Source of the DNA: Bacillota bacterium
GTDB taxonomy: Bacteria; Bacillota; Clostridia; Lachnospirales; Lachnospiraceae
Length of the DNA: 64,000 nt
Direction of reading: 5' to 3'
NCBI GenBank assembly: GCA_023414355.1
Contig: JAEZOB010000072.1
Coordinates: forward strand, 18,764 to 82,763
The position numbers and the translations under genes are program-made. The notes under the pieces were generated by a model, which saw only the letters and a list, made by a program, of their open reading frames with translations, did no database searches and was not told the origin of the DNA. Of this stretch, positions 9,243 through 18,233 are shown one piece after another (within the stretch, counting starts at the first letter, position 1; each line of letters starts with the position of its first letter).

Positions 9243-9390
9243 TCATGATCTCCTAAGTATAATATGGTTTTATTTTACTGCATTTTCTTGGTTGCGGCAA
9301 TCATTTTATCCGGTTAAATCAAAGACTTACCATGTACTCATAACGTTTTACCAAAGCCTGTTAATAAACTACATTTTATGACAAGTACTA

Positions 9391-9418
9391 TTGTTATTTT
9401 GAAGATTTTAACTATAAT
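9391..9418 (+). promoter_or_regulatory. Putative sigma-A promoter of the metallophosphoesterase gene
   Basis: TTGTTA (9391-9396), 16-bp spacer, TATAAT (9413-9418), about 90 bases before the start codon. Confidence 0.5.
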
Positions 9419-9506
9419 AATAATTATGAGCTGGTTATATTGATCAGGTTGGTTAGCGTTAACTTTTATGAACCAGACTACTTATGAAACAAAAAGGAGG
9501 CATTTT

Positions 9507-10787
9507 ATGAAAAAAGTTTTACTGATCGCTGTGTTGGTGTGCAGTATGATGACAACAAGTGTTTCTGCTGCAGCTAGCATTACTACAAAACCGCTATGGA
9601 AAGCAGGAGGGACAGTAAATAAAATTATTGTGATCAGCGACCTTCATCTTGGGGTTGATGATAAGATTTCTGAAACGGTAGCAAATCGAAAGTATCTTGT
9701 CGATTTCATGAAGAGAATTCAACAAACGAAGAATATCAGAGAGCTTGTCATTGGTGGAGATTTTCTTGATGACTGGTTTTTACCTTTAAGCTATCCTACT
9801 TACAGTGATCCACAAGCTTTTTATGCAAAAGTAATCTCGAATAACCAGATGGTATTTGATGAGCTAAATAAGATGATGAATAAAGGTATTAAAGTTGTAT
9901 ATGTTCCGGGAAACCATGATATGTTATTGAAAGCTGACACCTTGATAAAAGCCTTGCCAAAGCTGACATTTGTCGGTGCGGATGGACTTGGTGCATACAT
10001 CACAGGCGACCGGAATGAAATAGCCATAGAGCACGGTAATCGTTATGATATTTTTTCTGCACCGGATACGCTGGACAACAAAGATATCACAAACGGAAAT
10101 ATCTTACCCCCGGGATATTTTTACGCACGTATTGCGGCAAGCTGGGTGTTACAAGGTAAGCCGCCTATTAAGAAAAATCTTCCTGAAATCACAGCTGTTC
10201 CAAGTAAAGAAGATATTGATCAGTTTGGTGCATATATATACTATTTGCTTTGGAATGGTACATTAAACAGATTTACAAATATTGAGAGGTTTGATGATAT
10301 CGTTTTTGATCTGAAAATTGCAGGCTTTCATGGTAAATATTCCGTTCAAGACATTTATCCGGTATTACAGTCGGATGGAACGATTTCTTCTCCATTACTT
10401 TATAAGAATTTCCAAAGAACCTGGGAGGATAGACAGAGATTGAACGGAGTCATTGCCAAAAGTTCATTTATTGAATCAGCCACAGCTGCAGCTACAGGAG
10501 ATAGCACGAATTACTTTCCTAAGCAAGAAGAGCTTCAATACGCTGGTAAAGGAATTGATACGGTTGTCTTCGGTCACACCCATTATCCGTTAATCAAAAA
10601 ATATGATAGTGGCATAACTGTGGTAAACGATGGTACCTGGATCGATAAAAACACCAGCTATCCGGGCGAGATATCCAGAACCTTCGTTGCTATTAGTACC
10701 GGCAAAACAACAACTGCTGCTGTGTATACCTACGATACAGATGGTAAATTATATGAAATAACGAAAGGAGTAGCTTTACAAAAGTAA
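9507..10787 (+). CDS. Secreted metallophosphoesterase
   Basis: The start is placed at 9507 because AAAAAGGAGG stands 7 bases before it; the in-frame ATG at 9468 has no such site. The resulting 426-residue protein begins with a lysine pair, a hydrophobic stretch and a SVSAAAS cleavage region, a standard signal peptide. The calcineurin-like phosphoesterase motifs follow in order: SDLHLG, GGDFLDDW, GNHDM and GHTHYP, supplying the two-metal site. It should act outside the cell on phosphomonoesters, diesters or nucleotides, but the substrate is open. A promoter lies upstream and a strong terminator downstream, so it is monocistronic. Confidence 0.88.
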   Translation: MKKVLLIAVLVCSMMTTSVSAAASITTKPLWKAGGTVNKIIVISDLHLGVDDKISETVANRKYLVDFMKRIQQTKNIRELVIGGDFLDDWFLPLSYPTYSDPQAFYAKVISNNQMVFDELNKMMNKGIKVVYVPGNHDMLLKADTLIKALPKLTFVGADGLGAYITGDRNEIAIEHGNRYDIFSAPDTLDNKDITNGNILPPGYFYARIAASWVLQGKPPIKKNLPEITAVPSKEDIDQFGAYIYYLLWNGTLNRFTNIERFDDIVFDLKIAGFHGKYSVQDIYPVLQSDGTISSPLLYKNFQRTWEDRQRLNGVIAKSSFIESATAAATGDSTNYFPKQEELQYAGKGIDTVVFGHTHYPLIKKYDSGITVVNDGTWIDKNTSYPGEISRTFVAISTGKTTTAAVYTYDTDGKLYEITKGVALQK

Positions 10788-10858
10788 TCTGTATCACTTT
10801 TCAGAGCAATTTGGGGATGGTATGTCTACCATATAAAATGAAATAGGTAATAGATTAA

Positions 10859-10937
10859 CTCATTCAGATATAGTGAATTCCTAAGATTAGGTTTATTTTA
10901 TCTTAGGGGTTCACTATATCTCTGAGTGCGTTTTTTA
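10859..10937 (+). terminator. Strong terminator after the metallophosphoesterase gene
   Basis: A stem of more than 20 bp (CAGATATAGTGAATTCCTAAGAT against ATCTTAGGGGTTCACTATATCTCTG, few mismatches) is followed by GCGTTTTTT. It lies between convergent genes and could also serve the minus-strand oxidoreductase gene. Confidence 0.7.
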
Positions 10938-10973
10938 TGGATGATCAATGACGTGTTTATTATGTTTATGCAA

Positions 10974-11897
10974 TTATTTAGTCAGCTCAAAGGCAATGGC
11001 CAAGCCAGGTAGAGCATTCTCTATTGACAGACCGCTTTCTTTTTCATTCCTGAAATCCTTGAAGGCCGCTCTTAATAAGTTCATGCAGTGTGCCTCAGGT
11101 TCAAATGAGATTTTCTCTGCCTTCCCCTCGGAGTAAATGGTACACCCGGACTCGGTAGCAGCTTGAAAGGAATTCTCATAATAGGTGATGGTTGCATTCT
11201 CAAAGGTGGCCTCATATCCAACCGAAAACGGAGCGCCCAATGATAGCATTGAGTTACCATGAACAGATACCTTGAGAAAAGCATTGGCTAACAGGCAAAC
11301 AACCACAGCGCCTGAATTGTCAGAATTGGTAGTAATCTCGGAGGCGATCAGCTTAAGATCCTTGGCAAGCCAGTTCGCAAAATCCAAATCATGGATCATT
11401 AATGCAGTCGCAATGGTATCACTACCGAGTCTCCCCCAGATCGGAGGTGTCTTGCGATAGATGGCAAGGTGCTTTAAGGCACCGTATTTCTTGCTTTGCA
11501 TTACATCATGAAGCATCTGATAATACGGATCATACTTTAAAAACATGTCTACCAAGGCTTTCTTGCCAGTCTTCTTAGCTGCTTCCATAATCTTGATGCC
11601 ATCCTGTATAGAGGATACGGCTGGGGTTTCAATGAAGACAGAATGGTTGTTCTCTAGTGCTTTCAAAGCATATTCCGCATGTAATCCTGTGGGTAAACAG
11701 ACATCAATAAAGTCTACGGTGTGATCATTTAATAATTCATTGATGTCGGTTTTATAGTTACAATTACACTCTGTACTTATTTCTTTTAACTTCTCCTCAT
11801 TTCGTCCCCAAAAAGTCAATTGAACAGAGGGGTCAATTTTTTTGTATAGCTCTCCGTGATATTTGCCGAAACCTGTTCCTAATATTCCAATATGCAT
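10974..11897 (-). CDS. Gfo/Idh/MocA-family oxidoreductase with altered catalytic motif
   Basis: A 307-residue NAD(P)-dependent dehydrogenase-like protein. It has a Rossmann start MHIGILGTGFGKYH (GxGxxG) and a C-terminal alpha/beta domain of the GFO_IDH_MocA type. The family normally carries an EKP motif whose lysine takes part in hydride transfer; here residues 90-92 are Glu-Thr-Pro, so the lysine is lost. Other features such as IHDLDFANWL are kept. It may be a non-classical enzyme or an NAD-binding protein with another role. It is transcribed divergently from a WYL regulator over an 80-base region holding a perfect palindrome, so that regulator probably controls it. Confidence 0.82.
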   Translation of the reverse strand: MHIGILGTGFGKYHGELYKKIDPSVQLTFWGRNEEKLKEISTECNCNYKTDINELLNDHTVDFIDVCLPTGLHAEYALKALENNHSVFIETPAVSSIQDGIKIMEAAKKTGKKALVDMFLKYDPYYQMLHDVMQSKKYGALKHLAIYRKTPPIWGRLGSDTIATALMIHDLDFANWLAKDLKLIASEITTNSDNSGAVVVCLLANAFLKVSVHGNSMLSLGAPFSVGYEATFENATITYYENSFQAATESGCTIYSEGKAEKISFEPEAHCMNLLRAAFKDFRNEKESGLSIENALPGLAIAFELTK

Positions 11898-11941
11898 TGT
11901 AATTCCTCCTTGTATTTGATATATTCATTATATTGAAGCAT

Positions 11942-11963
11942 TTATGACATCAGTATGTCATAA
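11942..11963. promoter_or_regulatory. Palindromic operator between divergent oxidoreductase and WYL genes
   Basis: TTATGACAT (11942-11950), 4-base spacer CAGT, ATGTCATAA (11955-11963): a perfect 9-bp inverted repeat. It ends 3 bases before the GGAG ribosome site of the WYL regulator gene. Position and symmetry suit an autoregulatory operator. Confidence 0.6.
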
Positions 11964-11977
11964 AAGGAGAAGAGAAT

Positions 11978-12916
11978 ATGAGAATTCATCGATTAATTAA
12001 TATTCTAATGAAAATAGATCAAGAGGGGAAAGTAAAAGCGCAAGCGTTGGCAGAAGCGCTCGAGGTATCGTGCAGAACGATCTATCGGGATATTGATGTG
12101 CTATGCGAAGCGGGATATCCGATCCTCACAACCACCGGTCAAAACGGGGGGATCACTTTTATGGAGGGCTATCAGCTAAATCTTGAACAAACTGATGATA
12201 CCTTTCAGACCTTAATAACCCACCTGTATGCTATGCCGGAGCAGGATAAGCTGGTTAACGCCTTAGAGAGTGGAATGAATTTAAAATACATGGGCAATGA
12301 CCGATTAAGGGATGAGAGTAGACATAAAATATTGATTGATAAAAAAAGCTGGTGGGAGGAAGACTCCACTGACATTGATCTTCAGCTGATTATGAAAGCT
12401 TTATTTCTACAACAGAAGCTTAGTATTCAGTACACCCTGAGTGATGGAACAAAATCTGAAAGGATGATTGCACCTTATGGTCTGGTATTAAAGTATACCT
12501 CCTGGTATCTGGTGGCTTATTGTTATATCAGACATGAAATAAGAACGTTTCGCTGTTCCAGAGTTGAAGATATCACTTTACTTCAGGAGCATTATGTGAT
12601 CCCAAGCGACTTTGAACTGAAGAGCTATTGGTCTTTATCGACAAAGGCGTTCAGACAGAGCAGAAGAGAGAGCGAGTATTACCCTGTTGAGATGAAGTTT
12701 CCTGAAGCTTTTGGGGCTGTATTAAAGGAGTACGATGTAATCGGGATCAAAAAGGAGGGAGCTTCCATCATCGCTATGATTGATTTGCATAGAAAGGACG
12801 TTGCTGAAGAAGATATCAGAGCTCTGTTATGCTATGGACAGATCCTGTATCCTGAAGAGATGAAAGTGAAGGCAAAAGAAATTATGGAGAACAGTATTCA
12901 GGCGTATCGGGATTAA
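11978..12916 (+). CDS. YafY-like transcriptional regulator (HTH_11 plus WYL domain)
   Basis: A 312-residue protein. Residues about 1-55 are a DeoR-like winged helix (RLINILMKIDQ, ALAEALEVSCRTIYRDIDVL). Residues about 135-215 form a WYL domain (LSIQYTLSDGTKSERMIAPYGLVLKYTSWYLVAY with the W-Y-L triad nearby). A WCX-like C-terminal extension to the end follows. WYL proteins sense nucleic-acid or small ligands and often repress or activate a neighbour. AAAAGGAG precedes the ATG. It is divergent from the Gfo/Idh gene and shares the palindrome at 11942 with it. Confidence 0.87.
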   Translation: MRIHRLINILMKIDQEGKVKAQALAEALEVSCRTIYRDIDVLCEAGYPILTTTGQNGGITFMEGYQLNLEQTDDTFQTLITHLYAMPEQDKLVNALESGMNLKYMGNDRLRDESRHKILIDKKSWWEEDSTDIDLQLIMKALFLQQKLSIQYTLSDGTKSERMIAPYGLVLKYTSWYLVAYCYIRHEIRTFRCSRVEDITLLQEHYVIPSDFELKSYWSLSTKAFRQSRRESEYYPVEMKFPEAFGAVLKEYDVIGIKKEGASIIAMIDLHRKDVAEEDIRALLCYGQILYPEEMKVKAKEIMENSIQAYRD

Positions 12917-13030
12917 CAGGTATGATTGGTAGGCGTGTTAGTGTGTAGTAATATGATAATAATAGAGGCTTGTAAGAAATAATTTTGTGAGGCTTAAAAG
13001 ATCGGAGTATGAATTGGCGGAGGAATATAT

Positions 13031-13945
13031 ATGGCATTTAACAGGGGAGCTTTGGAGATTTTGAACAGACTTGTCGGGAGTCTTGATGAAGAAACAGGAG
13101 CGCAGATCTACGAGAAAATTGATTTTTTTTTACACCCGCAGGTCAGCTTATTTATGCCGTCCAGCGGGCAATGCAAGTATGCAATTACTCCGAGCCATAC
13201 GCATCCGGCATATTCATTTATATATTATTTTGAGGCTGTCAGCGAGTTCATTATCGAGGGTAGGTACATAAATTATGACATATCTGATGGGAGATACTTC
13301 ATAGCTATGTCTCCGGATATTCCTCATCAGGAACCGGAGCAGGACGGATTTCATAGCTATATTGCAATACAGATAGAGGCGGAGTTGTTTCGTCAGACCT
13401 TTGGACAATATTCTCAGGCTAAGCCGGTTTTTCTTGGAGAACAGTTTACACCTCACCCGGAATTACTGGGATTGCTGAAGTGCTTTATGCTGGAGGCCAG
13501 TGAATATCAGAGTAGGAACACTGATTACCTGAATCAGCTGGCGATGGCTGTGGTTCATCTGACAGTACGATCGGTTCTTTTCGATACACCTCAGATCGCA
13601 CCTCTTTATGATCGATTTGAGATTGATCGCGCGATCGCCTATATGAACAGCCATTTCTCCGATAAAATAACGGTAGAGGATCTCGCAGGGCTTTCGAACC
13701 TTTCCGCGAATCATTTTGCGAAGATATTTAAAGCGGTGACAGGTGAGACACCGATTGACTTTCTTAAACTGCTCAGATTGAAAAAAGCACGCAACATGCT
13801 GATAAATAATACGGATAATATCACTGAAATTGCACTAAAATGCGGCTTTAACACCTCCTCGTATTTTTCCTCCTGCTTTATAGAAAAATACCGAATGACT
13901 CCGACTGCGTTTCGCCAGAATTTTCTGCAGATCAGAGAATCTTGA
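13031..13945 (+). CDS. AraC-family regulator with N-terminal cupin-type sensor
   Basis: A 304-residue protein with the classic AraC order. An N-terminal beta-barrel (residues about 45-150; HTHPAYSFIYYFE and FIAMSPDIPHQEP carry the cupin histidines) precedes two helix-turn-helix motifs at about 200-300 (ITVEDLAGLSNLSANHFAKIF and ITEIALKCGFNTSSYFS). Such proteins usually bind sugars or similar small molecules and activate nearby genes; no obvious metabolic operon adjoins it. The GGAGGAATATAT ribosome site precedes the ATG. The next gene begins 80 bases downstream and may have its own promoter. Confidence 0.86.
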   Translation: MAFNRGALEILNRLVGSLDEETGAQIYEKIDFFLHPQVSLFMPSSGQCKYAITPSHTHPAYSFIYYFEAVSEFIIEGRYINYDISDGRYFIAMSPDIPHQEPEQDGFHSYIAIQIEAELFRQTFGQYSQAKPVFLGEQFTPHPELLGLLKCFMLEASEYQSRNTDYLNQLAMAVVHLTVRSVLFDTPQIAPLYDRFEIDRAIAYMNSHFSDKITVEDLAGLSNLSANHFAKIFKAVTGETPIDFLKLLRLKKARNMLINNTDNITEIALKCGFNTSSYFSSCFIEKYRMTPTAFRQNFLQIRES

Positions 13946-14024
13946 TAAATAATCTTGGAATATTGAAAGCCAGATTTCCTTCTTTTACTTAGAATAGGCT
14001 AATAATCAGAAGGAGGAATGGTAT

Positions 14025-14465
14025 ATGAATGAATTAAAGTCTGAAATACTACAGTTTGCCAATCAAAATCCTAGAAGCTGGATTGCTACAAGTGATGAGA
14101 ATCAGCCGCACGTGCGAGGGATGCTGTTGTGGTTTGCCGATGAGACAGGATTCTATTATCATACGGCTATGGCTAAGAGTCTATCCGGTCAAATCCAGAA
14201 GAACCCCAAGGTTGAGGTGGCATTTGAGCGAAACACGGATCAGCCTGACTTTGAAATGCTCCGTATCTCCGGAACAGCAGAAATCGTAAAGGACGATGAA
14301 TTGGAAGAGCGTCTCAAACAAGAACGTTCCTGGCTGTGGGGAAATATTGCAAATTCAAAGGTCGATACAGAGGTCGTTATCTTCCGTATTGTGAATGCTA
14401 CAGCTTATATATGGAATATGAAGTGGAATGTGAGAGAACAGGAAGCCCCAAGGGTTCAGTTCTAG
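14025..14465 (+). CDS. Pyridoxamine 5'-phosphate oxidase-fold flavoprotein
   Basis: A 146-residue protein with the split-barrel FMN-binding fold. It has the start FANQNPRSWIATSDENQPHV, then GMLLWFADETGFYYHTAMAK, and VEVAFERN followed by ISGTAEIV. These small proteins bind FMN, F420 or heme and are annotated as PNPOx-like or as stress proteins; true vitamin B6 oxidase activity is not expected from this length. It has an AGAAGGAGG ribosome site and is followed by a terminator, so it is probably transcribed alone or with the upstream AraC gene. Confidence 0.83.
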   Translation: MNELKSEILQFANQNPRSWIATSDENQPHVRGMLLWFADETGFYYHTAMAKSLSGQIQKNPKVEVAFERNTDQPDFEMLRISGTAEIVKDDELEERLKQERSWLWGNIANSKVDTEVVIFRIVNATAYIWNMKWNVREQEAPRVQF

Positions 14466-14508
14466 AACTTTGGGATAAACTTGACAATCTGCTCTTTATT
14501 AGGTTAAG

Positions 14509-14538
14509 GCAATCGGCGATCAATGTCGGTTGCTTTTC
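14509..14538 (+). terminator. Terminator after the PNPOx-like gene
   Basis: GCAATCGGC (14509-14517) pairs with GTCGGTTGC (14525-14533) with wobble pairs, followed by TTTTC. Confidence 0.5.
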
Positions 14539-14568
14539 TTGTTTACTGCGTAATTTGATTAAAATGTT

Positions 14569-14597
14569 TTGAATAGATAGATGGGGTGGAGTATAAT
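14569..14597 (+). promoter_or_regulatory. Putative sigma-A promoter of the first DUF2804 gene
   Basis: TTGAAT (14569-14574), 17-bp spacer, TATAAT (14592-14597), 50 bases before the start codon. Confidence 0.55.
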
Positions 14598-14646
14598 GGA
14601 AACAAGATAAATGATTCGAGATTAATTTTATTTTTGGAGGTGCACT

Positions 14647-15708
14647 ATGGAAAAATATAGTCAGTATATTTCACCGAACAGGCAATGTAGAGTAACACCC
14701 AAAAGTTTAATTAACAATGGAAATGCTGTTTTTGGTACTTTTGATAAAGAATTTGAAGTGATGAATCTGTTGGAGTGCAGAAAACCTGCAGGAAAACTGT
14801 TCCCCGAATTTCTGAAGAAATACAGGCTAACACTCTGGGAAGCAGCCGAAATTCATCTGGATCACGGAGTATTATTGGCAGTTGTCTGTGACATGGGTTT
14901 ATTTGGTATGACCTTGCATGTCTTTTATGACAAGCGAAAGAAGAAGGTCTTTAGCTGGTGTACCAATCTGCCGAGTTCCGGTACTAAGATTGCTCCGAAT
15001 CTTTTAAATGGATCTGTTTCGGAAGCAAAAACGAAATGCTCCTCTATTAAGTATACTAACAATTTTCAAGACGGCAGATGTTCCTGTTCCGGAGCTCACT
15101 TGAATCAAAATAATAGAATTGAATATGAGTTTGATTTAGACCGGGTGTCACTGCCAAGTGTTGTCAGTATTCCTTTCGGTCCGAATAGGCCTTTATATAC
15201 GCAGAAAGATCTATTTCATGCAAAGGGCCGACTGAAACTAAATAATGAGATTTTCGAAGCAAATGATCATACGATGGCAATTATTGATGATCATAGAGGC
15301 TATTATCCCTATCATGCACATTATGACTGGCTTACCACCATGGGAAGAAGTGTCAATGGAGAGGAGAGATCCTTCGCCTTCAACCTTACGCGGAATCAAT
15401 CGATCAATCAGGAGGATTATAATGAGAATCTGATTTGGCTGGATCACAGAATCAGTATACTGCCGCCTGTTAGCTTTACACATAATGCAGAAGATACAGT
15501 CTGGACTGTAAAGGATGAGTATGATATGGTAAATATCACTTTTGAGATAGGTGATAGGTATCGTATGGAAACCCATGCCGGAGTGATAGATATCAATTAT
15601 CATGTGGTATTTGGTGAAATCAAGGGTTACCTTCGTGACACGGAGGGTACAAAGTATATTCTTGATGGTATGATGGGTATGGGTGAAGATAAAAGTCTAA
15701 GATTTTGA
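14647..15708 (+). CDS. DUF2804 family protein
   Basis: A 353-residue protein that matches my memory of the DUF2804 family: internal beta-rich sequence, the conserved segment DHRGYYPYHAHYDWLT at about 220-235, and a C-terminal strand-rich half. No signal peptide or membrane helix is visible. The family is uncharacterised; its fold resembles lipocalin-like hydroxyneurosporene synthase/AttH proteins, which would suit binding of hydrophobic molecules (inference). A diverged paralogue lies at 36700-37812. GGAGG precedes the ATG and a sigma-A-like promoter lies 50 bases upstream. Confidence 0.75.
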   Translation: MEKYSQYISPNRQCRVTPKSLINNGNAVFGTFDKEFEVMNLLECRKPAGKLFPEFLKKYRLTLWEAAEIHLDHGVLLAVVCDMGLFGMTLHVFYDKRKKKVFSWCTNLPSSGTKIAPNLLNGSVSEAKTKCSSIKYTNNFQDGRCSCSGAHLNQNNRIEYEFDLDRVSLPSVVSIPFGPNRPLYTQKDLFHAKGRLKLNNEIFEANDHTMAIIDDHRGYYPYHAHYDWLTTMGRSVNGEERSFAFNLTRNQSINQEDYNENLIWLDHRISILPPVSFTHNAEDTVWTVKDEYDMVNITFEIGDRYRMETHAGVIDINYHVVFGEIKGYLRDTEGTKYILDGMMGMGEDKSLRF

Positions 15709-15812
15709 TGAAATTAAAGTCATATCCTTAGTACATAACAGCAGAAAATATCAAATAAGCCCTCCTTTCGTCTGATATATTCATATCAAGATCATTTAAG
15801 GAGGACAACAGT

Positions 15813-16931
15813 ATGAATGAAACAGCAAGTCATATACTTCTCAGTGGGAGTAACTATGAGGTTGGTAAAACCTTGGGCGAGTTCTACAGAAATAATTCGA
15901 TTCCACTAAACAATGTTATAATTAATGAATCATACCTTTCTAAAGAGGATGAGCAGCAGATGTTTCGACTATTTGATGACTACTGTCCTGGGATGAACGA
16001 GGAAATCGCAGGCTTTGCGGAGGCTTTGAAGGTATCTCCCGTTCAGCTTCTTTATTACGCAGAGACCTATCTATGCCCCGGATGCAGCCAGATCGCGCTA
16101 CTTCCGGCGATGAGTACGAATGGACATACAATTCTAGCACGTAACTATGATTTTAAGGATGGAATTGAAGAAATGTCTGTGGTCACTACAAAAATCAAAG
16201 GTAAAAATGCTCATGTCGCATCCTCGGCATGGATTTTTGGACGCGGTGACGGCTTAAATGAGCATGGTCTGGCTGTAAGCCAGTCGGGAGTCGGGATACC
16301 TGTCACCAGGAATATGCCTAATACAGCGAGAGCTGCAATCAAAGGTCTGCAGTTCTGGGCGGTTATTCGATCTGTTCTTGAGAACTGCGCGAGTGTAGAG
16401 GATGCGATTGCATGGACTAAGGATATGCCAATTGCTTTTAACATCAACATGATGATAGCTGATCAATCCGGTTCTGCGGCTTTGATTGAAACGCTCAACG
16501 GGAAGAAAGCGGTTAAGAAGATTGATGCCTCATCCTCAGAACAGTATCTGATTGCCACAAATCATGCGCATTTAGAGGAGCTAAAGCCTTATGCTCCGAT
16601 GGCTTTGAAAAACTCCATGAACAGACAGGGTCTGATCGGAGATTATATTTCGAAAAGAAACGTTGTTTCTGCGGAGGATTTACAACAGCTGTTATCAGAA
16701 CAATATCCTGCCGGACTGAGTTGCCGCTATTATGATTATTTTTTTGGGACACTGCGAAGCCAGATTATCGATGTAACCGAGGGTACGATGTCCGTTCGCT
16801 GGGGATCCCCGGAGTTGAATGAGTGGCATACCTTCCGTATTAATGGCAATGCACCATACGAAATGCTTCCTGTCAGATTAATCAAGGAAGCAGCTCCCTT
16901 CGATTTCTATGAAATGATAGAGAACAATTGA
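15813..16931 (+). CDS. C45-family autoproteolytic acyltransferase/hydrolase
   Basis: A 372-residue protein of the Ntn-hydrolase group related to isopenicillin-N acyltransferase and linear-amide hydrolases. The hallmark is a Gly-Cys-Ser (90-92) followed by ALLPAMSTNGHTILARNYDF-like sequence. Self-cleavage before Cys91 would free it as the N-terminal nucleophile. Asn111 and Asp113 of the RNYDF motif are typical active-site residues. Such enzymes make or break amide bonds of acyl-amino compounds; no signal peptide is seen, so the protein is probably cytoplasmic. It is followed 21 bases later by an AraC-GyrI regulator, probably in the same transcript, which hints at a shared acylated or amphipathic ligand (inference). 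Confidence 0.82.
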   Translation: MNETASHILLSGSNYEVGKTLGEFYRNNSIPLNNVIINESYLSKEDEQQMFRLFDDYCPGMNEEIAGFAEALKVSPVQLLYYAETYLCPGCSQIALLPAMSTNGHTILARNYDFKDGIEEMSVVTTKIKGKNAHVASSAWIFGRGDGLNEHGLAVSQSGVGIPVTRNMPNTARAAIKGLQFWAVIRSVLENCASVEDAIAWTKDMPIAFNINMMIADQSGSAALIETLNGKKAVKKIDASSSEQYLIATNHAHLEELKPYAPMALKNSMNRQGLIGDYISKRNVVSAEDLQQLLSEQYPAGLSCRYYDYFFGTLRSQIIDVTEGTMSVRWGSPELNEWHTFRINGNAPYEMLPVRLIKEAAPFDFYEMIENN

Positions 16932-16952
16932 CCACGAGAAAGGCAAAGGTAT

Positions 16953-17828
16953 ATGGATTACTTGCAGCAGCTGGAAAGAGCAATCATTTATATTGAGAAT
17001 AATCTTAAGGAAGACATACATGTAGAGGAGGTGGCCGGTAATGCCGGCTACTCCTATTATCATTTTCATAGGGTTTTTGAAGCCGCATTGGGAGAAAGCA
17101 TCGGAGATTATATCCGAACAAGGAGATTGAACTGCGCAGCTTGTGATCTCGTCTATACAGACAAAAGAATCCTTGACATTGCGATGTACTATCGGTTTGA
17201 ATCACAGGAAGCCTTCAGCCGTGCCTTCAAGAAGATTTATAAGATTTCTCCCGGCACCTACAGGAAAAATAGAATAGAATCAATGATTGGAAGCAGAAGG
17301 GAATTGACTCCCGGACATCTGAGGCATATCTCTGAAAGGATGACCATTAATCCTGTGATATGTCAGATAGAAGACAAGAAGCTTGTAGGCATGCGATTTC
17401 GAACTACGTTACGAAAAATCACTTTGATCGAGGCCTGGAAATGTTTTGAATACAGAATAAAAGAAATTGGAAATCATACGGATAATACACCTAGGTATGG
17501 AATCTGCGAGGTTCCTCCGGATTTTGACATCGCCACGTTCAACGAAAATACGGAAACAGAACATTTTATCGGAATAGAGGCATATTCCATTGAAGATTTA
17601 CATCCGGGAATGTCGGTGAAACACCTTGATGGAGGCAAATATGCAGTATTTACCCATAAAGGAAAAATTGATACCCTAAAGATGACCTATGATTATATCT
17701 GGGGGACATGGCTCTTGTGTTCAGGTATGGAGCTTGATCAAAGAGATGATTTTGAATTATATGATGAAAGGTTTCTAGGTGCTGATAACAAGTACTCGGA
17801 GATTGCTATCTATATTCCTATAAAGTAA
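16953..17828 (+). CDS. AraC-family regulator with C-terminal GyrI-like domain
   Basis: A 291-residue protein. The AraC DNA-binding domain occupies about residues 1-105 (IHVEEVAGNAGYSYYHFHRVFE, ILDIAMYYRFESQEAFSRAF) and a GyrI-like effector domain occupies about 130-291, ending EIAIYIPIK. Same design as the proteins at 1927 and 52843 but clearly diverged from both. It lies directly behind the C45 acyltransferase gene and is closed by a terminator. An AAAGG site precedes the ATG. Likely role: activation of a local gene upon binding an amphipathic small molecule. Confidence 0.88.
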   Translation: MDYLQQLERAIIYIENNLKEDIHVEEVAGNAGYSYYHFHRVFEAALGESIGDYIRTRRLNCAACDLVYTDKRILDIAMYYRFESQEAFSRAFKKIYKISPGTYRKNRIESMIGSRRELTPGHLRHISERMTINPVICQIEDKKLVGMRFRTTLRKITLIEAWKCFEYRIKEIGNHTDNTPRYGICEVPPDFDIATFNENTETEHFIGIEAYSIEDLHPGMSVKHLDGGKYAVFTHKGKIDTLKMTYDYIWGTWLLCSGMELDQRDDFELYDERFLGADNKYSEIAIYIPIK

Positions 17829-17840
17829 AGAAAAGATAGG

Positions 17841-17880
17841 GATTCTTGCATTTGCTGATATGCGAGAATCTTTTTCTTTT
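17841..17880 (+). terminator. Rho-independent terminator after the AraC-GyrI gene
   Basis: GATTCTTGCAT pairs with ATGCGAGAATC across an 8-base loop, followed by TTTTTCTTTTC. Confidence 0.8.
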
Positions 17881-18070
17881 CTATTTTGACATTTTACTAC
17901 ATTCTGTGCGATACTAAAAACATAACTATAATTTTCAAATACATTTAGCCATGAAACCAGATTCTGCTTTATCATTTTTACTCGTGCAAGACTAACTTAG
18001 TGAATCACGAATTAAGTCATGCAAACAAGAATTTACCTTTTCACTTTATAATTATTTTTACGAAAAAACC

Positions 18071-18101
18071 TTGACTTGGAGTTCACTCCAGGGATTACAA
18101 T
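18071..18101 (+). promoter_or_regulatory. MerR-type promoter with 19-bp spacer ahead of the aldo-keto reductase operon
   Basis: TTGACT (18071-18076) and TACAAT (18096-18101) are 19 bp apart, two more than normal. The spacer holds the inverted repeat TGGAGT-TC-ACTCCA (18077-18090). Overlong spacers with a palindrome between -35 and -10 are the mark of promoters untwisted by MerR-family activators. The rest of the 405-base gap (17829-18233) holds the terminator above and a leader of about 130 bases without clear structure. Confidence 0.8.
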
Positions 18102-18233
18102 CATACCAAGGAAGACTTAAGGAAATCTCAAGGTGGTCAAATGCTAAGTTACAGAACATCTGAAACAGCTTACTGCATTGAGCCTCCAAAGACAGAGATC
18201 CTTATATATTAAACAAAAAGAGGGGATTAGAAA

